NCBI GenBank assembly: GCA_003427395.1
Contig: BFEA01000049.1
Span: 3,394,014 to 3,437,774, forward strand
Source: Chara braunii
Taxonomy: Eukaryota > Streptophyta > Charophyceae > Charales > Characeae
DNA length: 43,761 nucleotides
Direction: 5' to 3'
Below, piece by piece: positions 1 through 11,583 of this stretch (position 1 is its first letter; each line of letters begins with the position of its first letter). A program made the translations under genes and the position numbers. The notes under the pieces were generated by a model. It was not told where the DNA came from. It saw only the letters and a list, made by a program, of their open reading frames with translations, and ran no database searches.

Positions 1-258
1 TTGTCAATTATGAGCCTTTGGTGTGCTCTTATTTGGTGAAACTCGTGATGCAATTCTGCTTTTGGTTCGAGGTCACGACTATCTGGTCTCATATGCATGA
101 TGCTGTTTGATTGCTGAAGTTCGCTATTGCTCATCTTCCTTGCACCTCTAGAATATGGGAAGATACGCCGCCGATATGTGCGATTATTTTGAAGCGCCCG
201 CCATAGTTTTTGTCCTTTGTGCATGTTGAGAGTAGTGAAACGAAGCCCTTTGTCGGAG
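1..258. other. Unassigned flank, no gene seen
   Basis: No coding region, RNA gene or repeat boundary could be supported here. It is ordinary mixed-composition DNA that ends at a large compound microsatellite. Confidence 0.5.
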
Positions 259-316
<58 letters not shown>

Positions 317-349
317 CACACACGTGTGTGTGTGTGTCAGAGAGAGAGC
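259..349. repeat. Compound microsatellite (CT)n(CA)n(GT)n(GA)n
   Basis: Consecutive CT, CA, GT and GA tracts. The CA and GT blocks are complementary and could form a hairpin. Open frames across it that encode His-Thr or Ser-Leu runs are microsatellite artefacts. Confidence 0.95.
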
Positions 350-480
350 GAGTCCAAGGTTCTGCCGTCGGCAGTGGCACAAACCAAGACAGGCGCGCGT
401 GCCATAAGGATGGCGTCCGTATCTTGAAACAAAAAAAACAAAAGGATTTTGGGAAGAAAAAAATCACGGTATGCACAGTG

Positions 481-516
<36 letters not shown>
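481..516. repeat. Microsatellite (CT)n(CA)n
   Basis: About ten CT units run straight into about eight CA units, the same compound type as at 259-349. It lies about 100 bp outside the left LTR of element A. Confidence 0.95.
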
Positions 517-606
517 GTTGTAATAGTTGTGCCTTCATCATAGTACAGCCAGTTGCTGACTTGAATGGAACGAAAAATTTCATATTGATTTTTTTTTCTT
601 TGTATG

Positions 607-610
607 CTGG
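607..610. repeat. Target site duplication (left copy) of element A
   Basis: CTGG directly precedes the TG of the left LTR. The same CTGG follows the CA end of the right LTR at 10222-10225. Four bases is short but within the normal range for Ty3/gypsy integration. Confidence 0.7.
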
Positions 611-947
611 TGCAAGGAAAATGAGGAATAGCGAGATGACAATGTCCAGCATGCACAATCACATCGAAGGCCAGATAGTATCACAGTGTCCAGAAAGCAG
701 AAATGCACCAACACCAACGAAGAATTGTAACACTGAAAACCAATGTCAATGAGAGCTTGCTCTCGCCACCACCAACATGAGTGTTCAGGCCCTATCTCCC
801 TACTTGGCGCTCGGTGCCCAGCCTACTCCCTACACAACTACAGTCTGCCTACTAATTGACAATGCAACTGTTGACGTCAGCAGCCCATGAAGTACTTGAA
901 GATGTCGCCCATAGCAGACCATTGCCAATACCAGGTATGTGCCCTCG

Positions 948-992
<45 letters not shown>

Positions 993-1638
993 GATTATCA
1001 TCCTTCTCTCTCTCCCTCTTCTTCACCCCCGTCTTCCCTCTGTACACCCGAAGACCACCCCTGCACCTCACTGTAGTCCAAGCCCAACCAGCTATGGAGG
1101 CTGGGCTATGGTGCTGCCCTCGGTTGCACCCTGCTCCCTGCACAACCTCACGTGCTAGCACCTTACCTCTCAGCACCAGCAGCAGCCCACGAGCGTCCGC
1201 TCCAGCAGCGCTGCTGCCAGCATGCAAGTGCTGAATGAGAGGCCAGGCAGCGAACTCTTCCCTATATGGAATGCGCCGGCCTGCCTTCGCAGCCTGGCTG
1301 GCCTGGGCCTTGACCCAAAAGCTTCCGGTAGGACCCAGGATGTTGCGCCTGTGTTGAAGCTACTGGGCCTCATTCGGTTGGCCCTCCCAATTGTCTGTGT
1401 ATGAGGCTGCGATTCTCGCCCAGGGCCTGCATTTTTCTGAAAGGCCTGGAAGGTCGTGGAATGTCTCGCTGCTCGGCCTGTGTTTCCCTCAACCAACTGG
1501 CGTGACGAAATTGCTTGGACCCCAAATACGAAATTGGCAGTTGAGGGTCTCTCGTGATTTGTTAGGCCCTCCTTCACTTGGGGCGGGCACATTTGCAACA
1601 GGGCCCACTTAGGCCTGTCGAGGACCCGGATCCTCGCA
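611..1638 (-). repeat. 3' LTR of element A (1028 bp)
   Basis: Matches 8409-9249 and 10051-10221 almost base for base, with TG...CA termini in plus orientation. It contains a (CAT)n microsatellite at 948-993, longer than its counterpart at 8751-8781. This LTR appears to keep the ancestral arrangement, since it lacks the nested insertion and shuffled duplications of the right LTR. Confidence 0.9.
948..993. repeat. (CAT)n microsatellite inside LTR
   Basis: About 15 CAT units. On the minus strand it would read as an aspartate run, a repeat artefact. The partner LTR has only about 10 units, so the tract has changed length since insertion. Confidence 0.95.
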
Positions 1639-1652
1639 TTCCCTCCTTTGCT
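1639..1652 (-). other. Polypurine tract of element A
   Basis: On the minus strand this reads as a purine run (AAAGGAGGGAA) that abuts the TG of the 3' LTR. It is the expected plus-strand DNA primer site. The pol stop lies only about 25 bp upstream. Confidence 0.8.
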
Positions 1653-1675
1653 TCGATAGTCCTCTGAGAAGTTTT

Positions 1676-3617
1676 CTAATCTGTAGGCATCTTTCCTTTT
1701 AGTTCTCTTTCATAGCCTGCGATAATCTGCGGTGCTGTTCTCATGAGTTCTTCTCTGGTGAACCACCGATCTTCCTTGGGATCCAGATGATGCCCGAATT
1801 TTACACGGTATTGCATTCTCGGCTTAGGAGGGCGGCCTCTGCCCGGTGGTCGTGGTACTGGCATCACTCGATGCTCCACGATCTGGTCGATGTCCACTTC
1901 GCCATCCATGGTTGGGGGCAGCATTGACCGTGTGGAAGGAAACTGTGCAGTTTCTGCAAAATGTGCCAGCTTTGAAGCGTGAAAAACTGGGTGTGTGCGT
2001 AAGTGAGGTGGGATGTGAATCACATAGGAAGGTTCGTCGATCTGATCCCCGACTATGTCTAGGACCTCCCAAGGACCGAAGTATTGTGGCATCAGTTTGC
2101 GAGATATGCCCAGTTCTTGACTCAGTTCAGATGATTTTACCCAAACTTTATCACCTACCTGAAAGTAAGAGGGCCGTCTATGCTTATTCTCAGATGCAAT
2201 CATAGCATCCAGAGATTTTCTAATATGCTCGACGACCTGCTGCAGCATCTGCTCGTACTTGACAGCAAACTCTATGCTGCCAGGTGCTGCGGTGGGCTAT
2301 CTTTATGGTAGCAGAAAGTCAAGTGCAGTTTTGGGCTTCCAACCAAGGTGCAGTTGGTTGGGAGTCATACCAGTAGTACTGTGCACAACATTATTATACA
2401 GGTTGGCGACGAGAGGTAACTTCTCGTCCTAGTCATCCTGACTTGGCTTAATATAATGGCAAAGTAGGTATTGTACTACCCGGTTCATCTGTTCTGCCTG
2501 GCCATTGGACTCAGGGTGATTCCCTGACGTTATTTGTAGCTTGGTGCCCATCTGCTCAGTTGTTGAATGCCACAGCTCCCTGGTAGATCTTACATCCCGA
2601 TCACTTACTATCGACGTAGGGAGTTCAAAATCACGAACCAGTTGTCTGGAAAAAGTTTGATGATATAGTCAGTTTTAGCAGTCTCTGGCATAGCGACAAG
2701 TCTTGCGCATTTGGAAAAGCAGTCCACTATAACAAAGATATGTCTCTTGCCCGTCCTGTTGGTCACAAGAGTATCCATCAAGTCCATGGATACACTCTGA
2801 CCAGGACCTTCGGGAATCGGCGAGGGCTTGAGAAGCCCCAGTGGAGCCTGAGTCCTTGGTTTGTCTCGTTGACAAACCTGGTAGGTTTCTACGTACCTCT
2901 TTGCATCCATCATAGAGGGCCACCAAAATCTCTGCACTAGGTTAGCTGAAGTTTTTTTATAACCAAAATGACCACTTGCGTCATGACATTCTCCTAAAAA
3001 TAAACTACGCAAAGACTCTATTTGGAACACACAATCCTTTATTCTTTGCCTTTGCAAGAAACAGTAAGCCATCTACCATCATAAATTCATCGGAGGTTAT
3101 CTTATCCTTCATTTGAAATCTACGAATGATCTCAGACATGACTGAATCTTGCTGATAGGCTTCCACCAAGGATCGAGTTACATCGTCAGATCTACCAAAC
3201 TCAGTCACTAATGTGCCCAGATAATCTGCCCTCCGCGATAGTGCATCAGCCACTTTGTTGTGCTCTCCCTTAATTGGATCAAGTTGATAGTGTCTTGATC
3301 CAGCGCAAGGTTTCATGGTCAGATCTCAAGTAGAAGAATCTGCCTAGGAGGTAGTGTCTCCAATGGACCAGCGCTCTATAGAGGGCATGGAGCTCACGCT
3401 CATACGTGGACTTGGCATGTTCTTACTCATATACTCGATGGGTCTCAACTTTGGCTCCTTTTGCGGAAGGACCGCGCCTATGCCATATTGGTTGGCGTCT
3501 GTGGTCACAACAAATGGCTTATCAGGATCCGGAAGTTTGAGGACCTCGTAGTGTGTCAGAGCATACTTCAATTTCTTGAAGCTTGCCTCACACTCTTCAG
3601 TCCACTCCGAAGGGGTG
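1676..3617 (-). pseudogene. Element A RNase H - integrase - chromodomain pseudogene
   Basis: From upstream to downstream: RNase H pieces (TTDANQYGIGAVL near 3520, ADALSRRADYL near 3240), the integrase HHCC finger in 2608-3072, the core with SMDLMD and SDRD, and a long C-terminal part in 1676-2248 ending in a chromodomain-like stretch (EVDIDQIVEHR...QYRVKF). The HHCC finger is damaged: the usual Cys-Val-Cys appears as Tyr-Gln-Val-Cys. A TGG codon has become TAG near 2430, and two more stops lie near 2300. Frames change several times. The enzyme would have inserted element cDNA into chromatin. This copy is inactive. Confidence 0.85.
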
Positions 3618-5246
3618 TCAAGTCGAGTTAGATTTTGTTAATGGGGAAGCTATAGTAGTACAATTCTTAACAAACGGACGATAGTAGCCCGTCATCCCCA
3701 AAAACGATCGGACCTCAGTAATAGTATGAGGCCTGGGCCAGTCCCGTATGCTGGCCACTTTGGTATTGTCCGGCCTCAACCCATCCGCATAGATTTCATG
3801 ACCCAAATACAAGATCTTGGTGCGACCGAACTCGCATTTCTTCAAGTTTACCTTGTACAGGTGCCTGTCGTAGGAGTCCTAACACTATTTTCAAGTGCTC
3901 AGCGTGCTCCTCTACAGTCTTACTAAAGATAAGGATATCGTCGAGGTACACGACGATAAACTTGTCTGAGTATTCATGAAATATCCTATTCATGGCGTGC
4001 TGGAATGTCCTAGGGGCATTGCATAGGCCAAAGTGCATCACCATAAACTTGTATAGACTGTACCCGGTCTGAAAGGTGGTTTTGTGTTGGTCCTCAAGTC
4101 TAGTGGCAATTTGATGGTATCTGGACTTTAGATCTATCTTAGTGGAGTACCGACATCCCTGCACTCTATCCAGTAGGTCGTCGATGCGGGGTAGGGCCTC
4201 CGTGTTCTTAACGGTAATGGCATTGAGACCCCTGTAGTCAATGCACATCGTCAGTGTACCTCCCTTCTTAGGGACAAATAAGACTGGCGCACCGTAAGGG
4301 GAGGTACTAGGCCGAATCCATCCCTTTTCTGTAAGCTCCTTGAGCTGGCGGCGGAGCTCATCCAACTCCGCAGGAGACATCCTATAGATTCGTCCTCTAG
4401 GCACCTTATCACCTGGGAAAACCTCTATCGCATGGACAACCTCCCTTTCCACCACGCCTGTGGGCTCCTCAAAAAGGTCATAATATTGCGCGACGACTGA
4501 TTCTATCTCTAGGGGTGTTTTTACAGCCTTCCCTTTCTCGGAGACAAAGGCTAGATACATGCCCTCCTTGCGATTCTGCTTATAGTAGTTATAGAAAGAG
4601 GAGGCACACATGCAGCTGTAGTTTTCCACTAGACTGCTAGCTTTAAACTTTTGCAGTCTAACGGTCCTACCGTTGGGCAGCTTGTGTATCAACACCTTTC
4701 TATCCCAATCAAACTGAGGTTGAGCGACCTCGAGGTAGCACATGCCTAGTAACTTGTCGAAGGGCAGTTCGTCGCTAACGAGGAATAAGATTTTGTGTCT
4801 CACTTCCCCTCCCCCTCCTCCATAAGAGAAGGAACAGACTACGTCCTTGACATAGTCTTTTACTACCATTTGGTGCTTGTTGGCTAGCGTAGAAGCTACA
4901 GTTCTGCTAAGCCGATGCACTTGGTCCCCTTAGCGCAGTCTATCTACATAAGCACGATTAATGAAATTTCTTGTAGAGCCTTGCGGCCACCTACATTGAC
5001 CTCTACCACGAAATGTTCCCCCTTTGGACCTTTACTTATCATCGCCCAAGAGTCTCTGGGGTCCTTCCCTGACCACTCAGATTGTAACTCTTCTAAGGAC
5101 TCAGACACATCTCTCGAACAGAGCGTCGGTGGGTCTGAATGTGTTTGCGGGGCGATGTTCGGGTCACTAGCCTTGGCCAGCGCCTGAATTGGGGAAGGCA
5201 AGCCCACTACTGTTGGAGCGGCTACCCTCGTGGTGACCTTCTTTTG
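3618..5246 (-). pseudogene. Element A protease - reverse transcriptase pseudogene
   Basis: The RT frame 3796-4920 is open for 374 codons and shows the linker into RT (RGRIYRMSPAELDELRRQL), [24 protein letters not shown] and YLDD at 3937-3948. The connection domain continues in another frame at 3618-3845 (ILYLGHEIYADGL, RSFLGMTGYYRPFV). The aspartic protease site just upstream is degraded: where D-S/T-G-A is expected the sequence reads approximately IDCAKG, next to a stop and a frameshift near 4935. RT would copy the element RNA. The palm motifs survive but the polyprotein is broken. Confidence 0.85.
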
Positions 5247-7126
5247 GTAAGTTCTAGACGTGTGGCCATAGTTGCCACAGTTCATGCATGTGCCCCTGGC
5301 AACTCAGTCCCTCCATACCTTGTAATCTAAACCAAGTTTTACCCATGTGGGTGTTCCTTAGTCGCCCTGACCCGTAGACCGGCCTACCTTCTTCTTCCTG
5401 GTTCCCCTAGCCTTTTCTTTTATAGGAGCCACAACTCCCCCATCCGAAGTCTCGCCGGCCCCATCATGCTCTGTCTTGTCCCCATAGTCTGGGGCGCTTT
5501 CTTCATCCGAAGTCTCGTCAGCCCCATCATGCTCTGTCTCGTCCCCATAGTATGGGAAGTCGTCAATTTCGGTTGCCCGACCATCATGGTCAACAAACAT
5601 TAGTTGCCCTTTCTTCATCCAGTCCTAGGGAAGTCTCTTCTTCCTACCATTTGTTGGACCCTGATGCGCGGACCCAAGCTTTGCCTCTATATCTAAGGCT
5701 TTCTTGCTGAAAGTAGCGAAGCTATGTTGGTCTATGTACGCCTCATCCACCAGCTTAGTTCTAACTTTTGAGGGTACATATCTCAAGTAGTCTGTAAGAG
5801 TACTTGTGGGTCAAAATCCACACGAGGTACTACGATCAGACATTCTATGGTGTCTGTGACTTCGCGTACACTCTTGTACCTTTTGACACAAAGATTGTTA
5901 ATCTCGTTGTTGACCTTCTGAGCCCCTTGGGGATCATGCCACCTGTTGTACACACTCCGCACAAACTCTTCCAAAGTCTGGGCCTGAGCCCTGGCGTCGA
6001 AGCTCTGACCATAACCCTGCTGCTGCACTACGCCGTTCAACGTGCTGCCGATCCTTCTAAAAAGGAGGCAGCAACTATAACCTCCTGCTCTGGGCTTGTG
6101 AGCTTGTGCCTCACATAAGTAGGCACAGTCCTCACCCATGTATCCAAGTCCTCGTCCTTCTTCTTGTCGCCAAAGAAGGGTTTAGGACTCAGCAAGGGTA
6201 TCTTGGGCATCCACTGCATGGGCGGCATTGGCCCAGGAGATTGCTGCAGTGGCTGCATAGCCACGGAAATAGGTTGCTGCACACTAATGCCCTGACAATG
6301 GGACTGTAGTTACGACTGTCGTGGATGGTACGGTTGAAGCTCTAAGAATCGGACCACTAGTAGCCACAAAACCACCTGGAGGGGGCATGCCAAACATAGG
6401 AGAGAAAGCAGGCCCTGTCGGAAACGGCGTCGCCGAGGGACCCGCAACAGAAGGGGGAGCTACGGCAAACTGAGGCTGCCTCATCGATTGACGAGGAGCC
6501 TGTAGTGCAGCCAGAATTCGTTTTTGGCCTGCCACTAGTTCAGTCAGCACCTCCTGCTGAACAACCTGCGTTTCAGCCACACACAGGAGCGAATTCCGCA
6601 GTGCTTGCAAAGTGGGATCAAGTGTTGACTCATCTAGTGCCTCTAGTTTGCCTAGTTCCTGCAATCTTCTACCTAGTCCAACTTTCCTCATTATAGCTCT
6701 TCTCCTTCTCTCTACCACCTCATCCAATTGCCGCTGCAGCTCATCCTGAAGTTCTTCTGCTTGGAGGATCTCATAATCCTCCAGCGTGAGTTGAGCCTGC
6801 TGGCTGACTTGCACGCCAACACTCTGGCTAATGGAAACTTGGGAAACACTCAGACTTACTCCTAACGAAGTGGCCTGCGAAGAGGCCTACGACATGGAGG
6901 AGGTGGCCATGGTTGCACCTGCGCTAGCTATAATTCTAGACCTGGCGCTGGCCGCGGCGTCCCTCGCTCTCCTCGGTGCGGCCCTCTCTCTAGCCTCTCT
7001 CCGCAGTCTCCTCTCGTCTCCTGGACCTATCTCTAGGAAAGTCAAGGGTCAATTGAGAGCAGTTCTTCGAGTGATCCTAAGGTCATCCACTAACAACTCC
7101 TCCTCACTACTGCTTGCATCACTCAT
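5247..7126 (-). pseudogene. Element A gag pseudogene with ruined zinc knuckle
   Basis: The most likely start is the ATG at 7126, giving a Ser/Glu-rich N terminus. In that frame TGA (7051-7049) and TAG (6889-6887) interrupt before the long open part 6284-6814, which holds a Glu/Gln/Arg-rich coiled coil and a Pro/Gly-rich linker. The capsid-like part (FFGDKKKDEDLDTWV, then RSVYNRWHDPQGAQKVNNEI) lies in two other frames at 5783-6282. An acidic, internally repeated segment (YGDETEHDGA and YGDKTEHDGA) lies at 5358-5618. The nucleocapsid knuckle at 5247-5288 keeps C-x2-C-x4-H, but the final Cys is Tyr. Confidence 0.8.
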
Positions 7127-8390
7127 GAGCTACAATGTGTGTGATCTAACTAGAATCCACACTGAATCCTACCTTAGCATGACACACAACCGAGTATGAT
7201 ACACATCTAATTTCGGTCGGCCTGGACAAAAACAGTTAGGTAGTTAGTGTCAACTAGCGTCAAATTTTATAGGTAACATTAAATCTATTTTTAGATTACT
7301 TTAATACAGATTGCATGCAGCAAGGAATGTACTATTCTATCTGCAGCTGTTTGTCAGTTGTTAGTCAAGTTCGTAACAACCAAATAATCAAAAATAAAAA
7401 TAATATTTCGTGTAGTGATGTATGCTGGATGGCAGTTTATCTACTTGATACCTCAGCGAACGGTTACCGGAATCCGACCCTCCCCCTGTATCCCTCTTGA
7501 GTAGTCACTTTGTGTCGACGTCCTAAGCATCTGGTTGAGCAGCGTGTCTGAAGGTGTGCAATCTGGCCCACCCCTGTGCCTCAAGTCTCTGTCGAACCTG
7601 CCAGCCCCTGCACCTTATTTATCCTCGCATGCAACGAGCCTTACACCCGGTTTGATCTGGCTGATCAAGAGGCAGTTTAAGGACAGCCCCCAAGGTCCTC
7701 AGGAATTATTTAACGTCGCAGACAAGACGACGATCACAGCCAGAATCAACACTGANTCCCCGCCATAAATATTTAAAGACGGTCTGGTAAGCATCTGTCC
7801 AAAGGGTTGGCATGCCCTGCATGACCTCTATTGCGCGGCAGCAGAACCAAGGACTTGCGGCGAAGCATGCGTGCACTAGTTCCAGTGGGTTGGCATGGTG
7901 ACCTTAACCCGAGTGTTTCGTCCAAGGCCCTTCAGAGGCATTGCCCGTCTCCCACCAGCTTGCTGCCCAGGAAGAATGTTGACTCTCAAGGTTGAGCGCT
8001 CGCGACACCTCACATTGAGAGGACTCTCAGGACAAAACTCACTTCCTCAGGGTAAGCAGTAATGAAGAGGGTAGATAAGGAAGAGAGCAACTTACCTCTT
8101 AATGCTGCCCCCAACCACAGATTTCTCACCGGCAACCTGATGTGTATTTATGATGACCAGTCTTTGCCTCGGCACAACCAACAACAGAATGCAGTTCCAC
8201 ATCGACTTAAATGCCACATCAGCGAGCTCTCATCATCCAGCGTACACCCCTATTGTCGCCACGTAGCTTCCTGGCGTGCCCACACGACCCTGGGCTGCCT
8301 TACATTCAATGCTAAAGCCTTATCATTGCGCCACACCTCGTGTGAAGCACCGAACAGCTACTGCGAAGAACCAATGAAGCGCAGATCGAA
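7127..8390 (-). other. Untranslated leader of element A
   Basis: About 1.26 kb between the primer site and the gag ATG with no credible coding region. It holds one N at 7756. A long gag leader is also seen in D and E (about 1.3 kb each), so this seems to be a shared design. Confidence 0.6.
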
Positions 8391-8405
8391 CCAGATCTGA
8401 TACCA
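8391..8405 (-). promoter_or_regulatory. Primer binding site of element A (tRNA-iMet type)
   Basis: The minus strand reads TGGTATCAGATCTGG. The first ten bases are complementary to the 3' end of plant initiator tRNA-Met, then the match is lost. It sits three bases inside the 5' LTR, which begins at 8409. Confidence 0.75.
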
Positions 8406-8750
8406 AATTGCAAGGAAAATGAGCAATAGCGAGATGACAATGTCCAGCATGCACAATCACATCGAAGGCCAGATAGTATCACAGTGTCCAAAAAGCAGAA
8501 ATGCACCAATATAACACCAATGAAGAATCGTAACACTGAAAACCAATGTCAATCAGAGCTTGCTCTCGCCACCATCAACATGAGTGTTCAGGCCCCATCT
8601 CCCTACTTGGCGCTCGGCGCCCAGCCTACTTCCTACACAGCTACAGTCTGCCTACTAATTGACAATGCAACTGTTGACGTCAGCAGCCCACAAAGAACTT
8701 GAAGATGTCGCCCATAGCAGACCATCGCCAATACCAGGTATGTGCCCTCA

Positions 8751-8781
<31 letters not shown>
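8751..8781. repeat. (CAT)n microsatellite inside LTR
   Basis: About ten CAT units, allelic in position to 948-993 of the partner LTR but shorter. Confidence 0.95.
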
Positions 8782-8783
<2 letters not shown>

Positions 8784-9249
8784 TCTCTCTCTCCCTCTTC
8801 TTCAACCCCGTCTTCCCTCTGTACACCCGAAGACCACCCCTGCACCTCACTGTAGTCCAAGCCCAACCAGCTATGGAGGCTGGGCTATGGCCCTGCCCTC
8901 GGCTGCGCCCTGCTCTCTGCACGACCGCACGCGCTAGCACCTTGCCTCTCAGCGCCAGCAGCAGCCCACGAGCGTCCGCTCCAGCAGCGCTGCCGCCAGC
9001 ATGCAAGTGCTGAATGAGAGGGCAGGCAGCGAGCTCTTCCCTGTATGGAATGAGCCTGCCTGCCTTCGCAGCCTGGCTGGCTTGGGCCTCGGCCCAGAAG
9101 CTTCCGGTAGGACCCAGGATGCTGCGCCTCTGTTGCAGCTACTGGGCCTCATTTGGTTGGGCCTCCCAACTGTCTGTGTATGAGGCTGCGATTCTTGCCC
9201 AGGGCCTGCATTTTTCTGAAAGGCCCGGAAGGCCGTGGAATGTCTCGCT

Positions 9250-9728
9250 TGTTACGGACTTCGCCAGGGCTCGATCCCTGGTCTATCTTTTGCTGTTTCG
9301 GCTGCATCCCGTTTTCGGCCTGGCACCCTTTTTCCAAACCCCTCCTTTGGTACCGTAGGATTTTGGACAACTGGCGCCATGCTGCAATTCGGACGCCACT
9401 TTCAAATACTGCATTTTTCAGTTCTGCCCTCGGGGCCTTTGCAGAAATGCCCTTGGTACCGTATGTGTCACCGGTACTTATACCGGCTCCCCGTACGGTA
9501 CGGGGACCAGTCTCGTACCAGTTCTCTGCTGCTGTACTTGTACTCAGTGTGACTTGCCGTTTCGGCATTGGGAATCCAAGACTTCGACTTTGTGCCTTGC
9601 CACTGTGTCTGCGTCCAACCCTCAGTCCGAGTCCGTCGTGTCGAGTGAGTGAGTGTGTGTGTGTGCTCTCACTCTCTCCCTCTCTCTCTCCTCTCCCTCG
9701 GCTCACCCTCAGCCTCACTCCCGTTACA
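9250..9728 (+). mobile_element. Solo LTR nested in the 5' LTR of element A
   Basis: A 479-bp segment begins TGTTACGGA and ends CGTTACA. It is absent from the partner LTR and is flanked by TCGCT (9245-9249) and TCCCT (9729-9733), a 5-bp target duplication with one mismatch. The start, with CCAGGGCTCGATCCCTGG at positions 16-33, resembles the LTR starts of elements B and E, suggesting a related family in plus orientation. A CT-rich tract near 9665-9700 is internal. No coding part remains, as expected after LTR-LTR recombination. Confidence 0.75.
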
Positions 9729-10221
9729 TCCCTGCTCGGCCTGTGTTTCCCTCAACCAACTGGCGCGACCCAGGATGCTGCGCCTCTGTTGCAGCTACTG
9801 GGCCTCATTTGGTTGGGCCTCCCAACTGTCTGTGTATGAGGCTGCGATTCTTGGCCACGAGCGTCCGCTCCAGCAGCGCTGCCGCCAGCATGCAAGTGCT
9901 GAATGAGAGGCCAGGCAGCGAGCTCTTCCCTATATGGAATGAGCCGTCCTGCCTTCGCAGCCTGGCTGGCCTGGGCCTCGGCCCAGAAGCTTCTGGTAGG
10001 GCCCAGGGCCTGCATTTTTCTGAAAGGCCTTGAAGGCCATGGAATGTCTCGCTGCTCGGCCTGTGTTTCCCTCAACCAACTGGCGCGACGAAACTGCCTG
10101 GACCCCAAATACGAAATTGGCAGCTGAGGGCCTCTCGTGATTTGTTAGGCCCGCCTTCACTTAGGGCGGACACATTTGCAACAGGGCCCCCTTAGGCCAG
10201 CCGAGGACCCAGATCCTCGCA

Positions 10222-10264
10222 CTGGTGTTGTTCTTCCTTCATTCTTTGCATTGTTCTTTTGTTG

Positions 10265-10313
<49 letters not shown>

Positions 10314-10684
10314 GTTTTTTTTGTTTTTGTTTTTTGTTTAAGGCCCTTATGGTCCTGGCTCCATATCCATTCTGGGGAGCGTCAGTCCGGCTCCTATTCC
10401 CCCGGCAGGTCAAAAATGATTACATTATGAACCCACTCACGCTTCCTTCCGTATGGCCAAAGGAATCCTGACCAGCATTGATTGTTCCTATTAGGAGGAT
10501 TGACTGTCAGCTTGCCTTTCCCTGCAATCCCTCTCAGATTCCTCTGTGGGAATCTGTCAAGTAAACTTATAAAACAAGGAGAGTTGAGAAGGGCCACTGA
10601 GTTGCTTCTTCAAAAAAAGTTGGTGTCTTGTGTGTGTCCTTATGTTGCCCGTGGGTCGTGATGAAACGGTTTTCACTTTTGCAG
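10222..10684. other. Spacer between elements A and B
   Basis: Holds the right target duplication CTGG (10222-10225), a (CT)n tract at 10268-10309 running into T-rich DNA, and nothing else recognisable. No gene is supported. Confidence 0.5.
10268..10309. repeat. (CT)n microsatellite
   Basis: About 21 CT units followed by T-rich sequence. The Leu-Ser frames across it are artefacts. Confidence 0.95.
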
Positions 10685-11582
10685 TAGCGGACGGAGATCC
10701 CAGGGCTCGATCCCTAGACCTGTCCCGAACCCGTGTACAGTATAGGTTGCCCCATCTAGGTTTGAACTCGTGGCCTGCCCTTAAGCTTGTCTGTAGGCAT
10801 CTGTTGTACATACGAGGGTTGAATAGATTTGAGCTGCTTGCCTGTAGGATAGAAGTCCGGTAGTAGCTGCTGTAGGTCTGAAGGGTCAACCTTAGTTGTA
10901 GCCCTACAGTACCGAAGGGTCAAGTAGGCAAGTCTAGAGTCTTCTAGGACTGCCCCTTCGAGAGACTTAGAAGCAGTCCGTAGGCAAGTGGGCAAGCTGG
11001 TAAACCTACCACGTTCAGTCAGCGGTACCCAGTCCAAGTCGCACTTTGTCCAGTCAGTAAGTACCATGTGGGACTGTGTGCACTCTGGGCCCGGTGGAAA
11101 AGAGAAGACCAGCGACCAACAGAAGTATAAATCAAGAGGCAGCGTCCTGTTATTCATTCGTTCAGACTGCAAGCCGTGCGGAAGCGCTGCCAGAGCAACT
11201 TGTGCGAGGAGGTCTGCAGGCGCCTGAGGAAGAACAGGGCTGTGAAGCGAGACGACGTGGCCATAGCTGCTAGTAGTGGTAGAGGTAGCGAGCAGCCATA
11301 GCTGCGCTGGGTTAGAGATAGTCTACAGCGTGTTTTCTTACGAGTGTGCAGTTAGTTGTGTGTGTGTGTGGGACATCCAGGGAGATCCACTGTGGCGTAC
11401 GTGTGAACTGTTGCCGAGGTACAGCGTGGAAGGTTGTTGTGAGGGCGCGCAGTCGCTATAGCCATTTTGAAAGCAAGTTGAATCTGAAGTTTGTTCTCGG
11501 CCACAATTTCTCTGAGTTTGGTGTCGGTGATTGCCATCTGTTTCATGCATGCTAAGTAAGAAAGAAGACAAGTCTGATTGCA
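10685..11582 (+). repeat. LTR of element B (5' LTR, about 900 bp)
   Basis: Resembles 42678-43629 (3' LTR of E) over most of its length, including GCGGTACCCAGTC, the TATA region, GCGGAAGCGCTGCC and the terminal TCTGATTGCA. The right end is firm because an iMet primer site follows one base later. The left end is inferred by alignment with E. It starts TAGCGGACGG where TG is expected. A B-box-like GGCTCGATCCC lies near the start. Confidence 0.8.
11126..11132 (+). promoter_or_regulatory. Putative TATA box in LTR of element B
   Basis: TATAAAT lies in AGTATAAATCAAGAGG, about 450 bp before the LTR end. The same motif in the same context occurs at 43177-43183 in E. This would be the element's own pol II promoter. 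Confidence 0.6.
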
Positions 11583-11583
11583 T

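Larger units (their letters stand above)
611..10221 (-). mobile_element. Element A: Ty3/gypsy LTR retrotransposon (decayed)
   Basis: Bounded by two long direct repeats that begin TGCAAGGAAAATGAG and end GATCCTCGCA on the plus strand. The same 4 bases, CTGG, flank the outside (607-610 and 10222-10225), as expected for an integrase-made target duplication. Inside, on the minus strand, come a tRNA-iMet-like primer site next to the right LTR, a leader, gag with a zinc-knuckle relic, protease, RT with YLDD, RNase H, integrase with a chromodomain-like tail, and a purine tract next to the left LTR. Coding is broken by many stops and frameshifts, so the copy cannot be autonomous. The right (5') LTR is about 785 bp longer than the left because of later insertions and duplications. 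Confidence 0.92.
8409..10221 (-). repeat. 5' LTR of element A, enlarged by nested events
   Basis: 8409-9249 matches LTR positions 611-1470 and 10051-10221 matches 1471-1638. Between them lie a 479-bp foreign insert with its own target duplication (9250-9728) and then a scrambled repeat of LTR segments: 9734-9768 repeats 10051 onward, 9769-9855 repeats 9113-9198, 9856-9997 repeats 8967-9108, and 9998-10050 repeats 9197-9249. Junctions fall in short shared stretches such as GACCCAGGATG. Confidence 0.88.

Noticed and set aside
210-543. Open frames encoding His-Thr and Ser-Leu runs
   Set aside because: Pure translation of CT/CA/GA microsatellites, with no other coding signal. The same holds for frames at 877-1227, 10192-10430, 11552-11960, 18237-18925 and 18966-19317.
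10484-10560. Possible exon between ATTAG and AAGTAAAC
   Set aside because: Weak splice signals only, no recognisable peptide and no partner exon.
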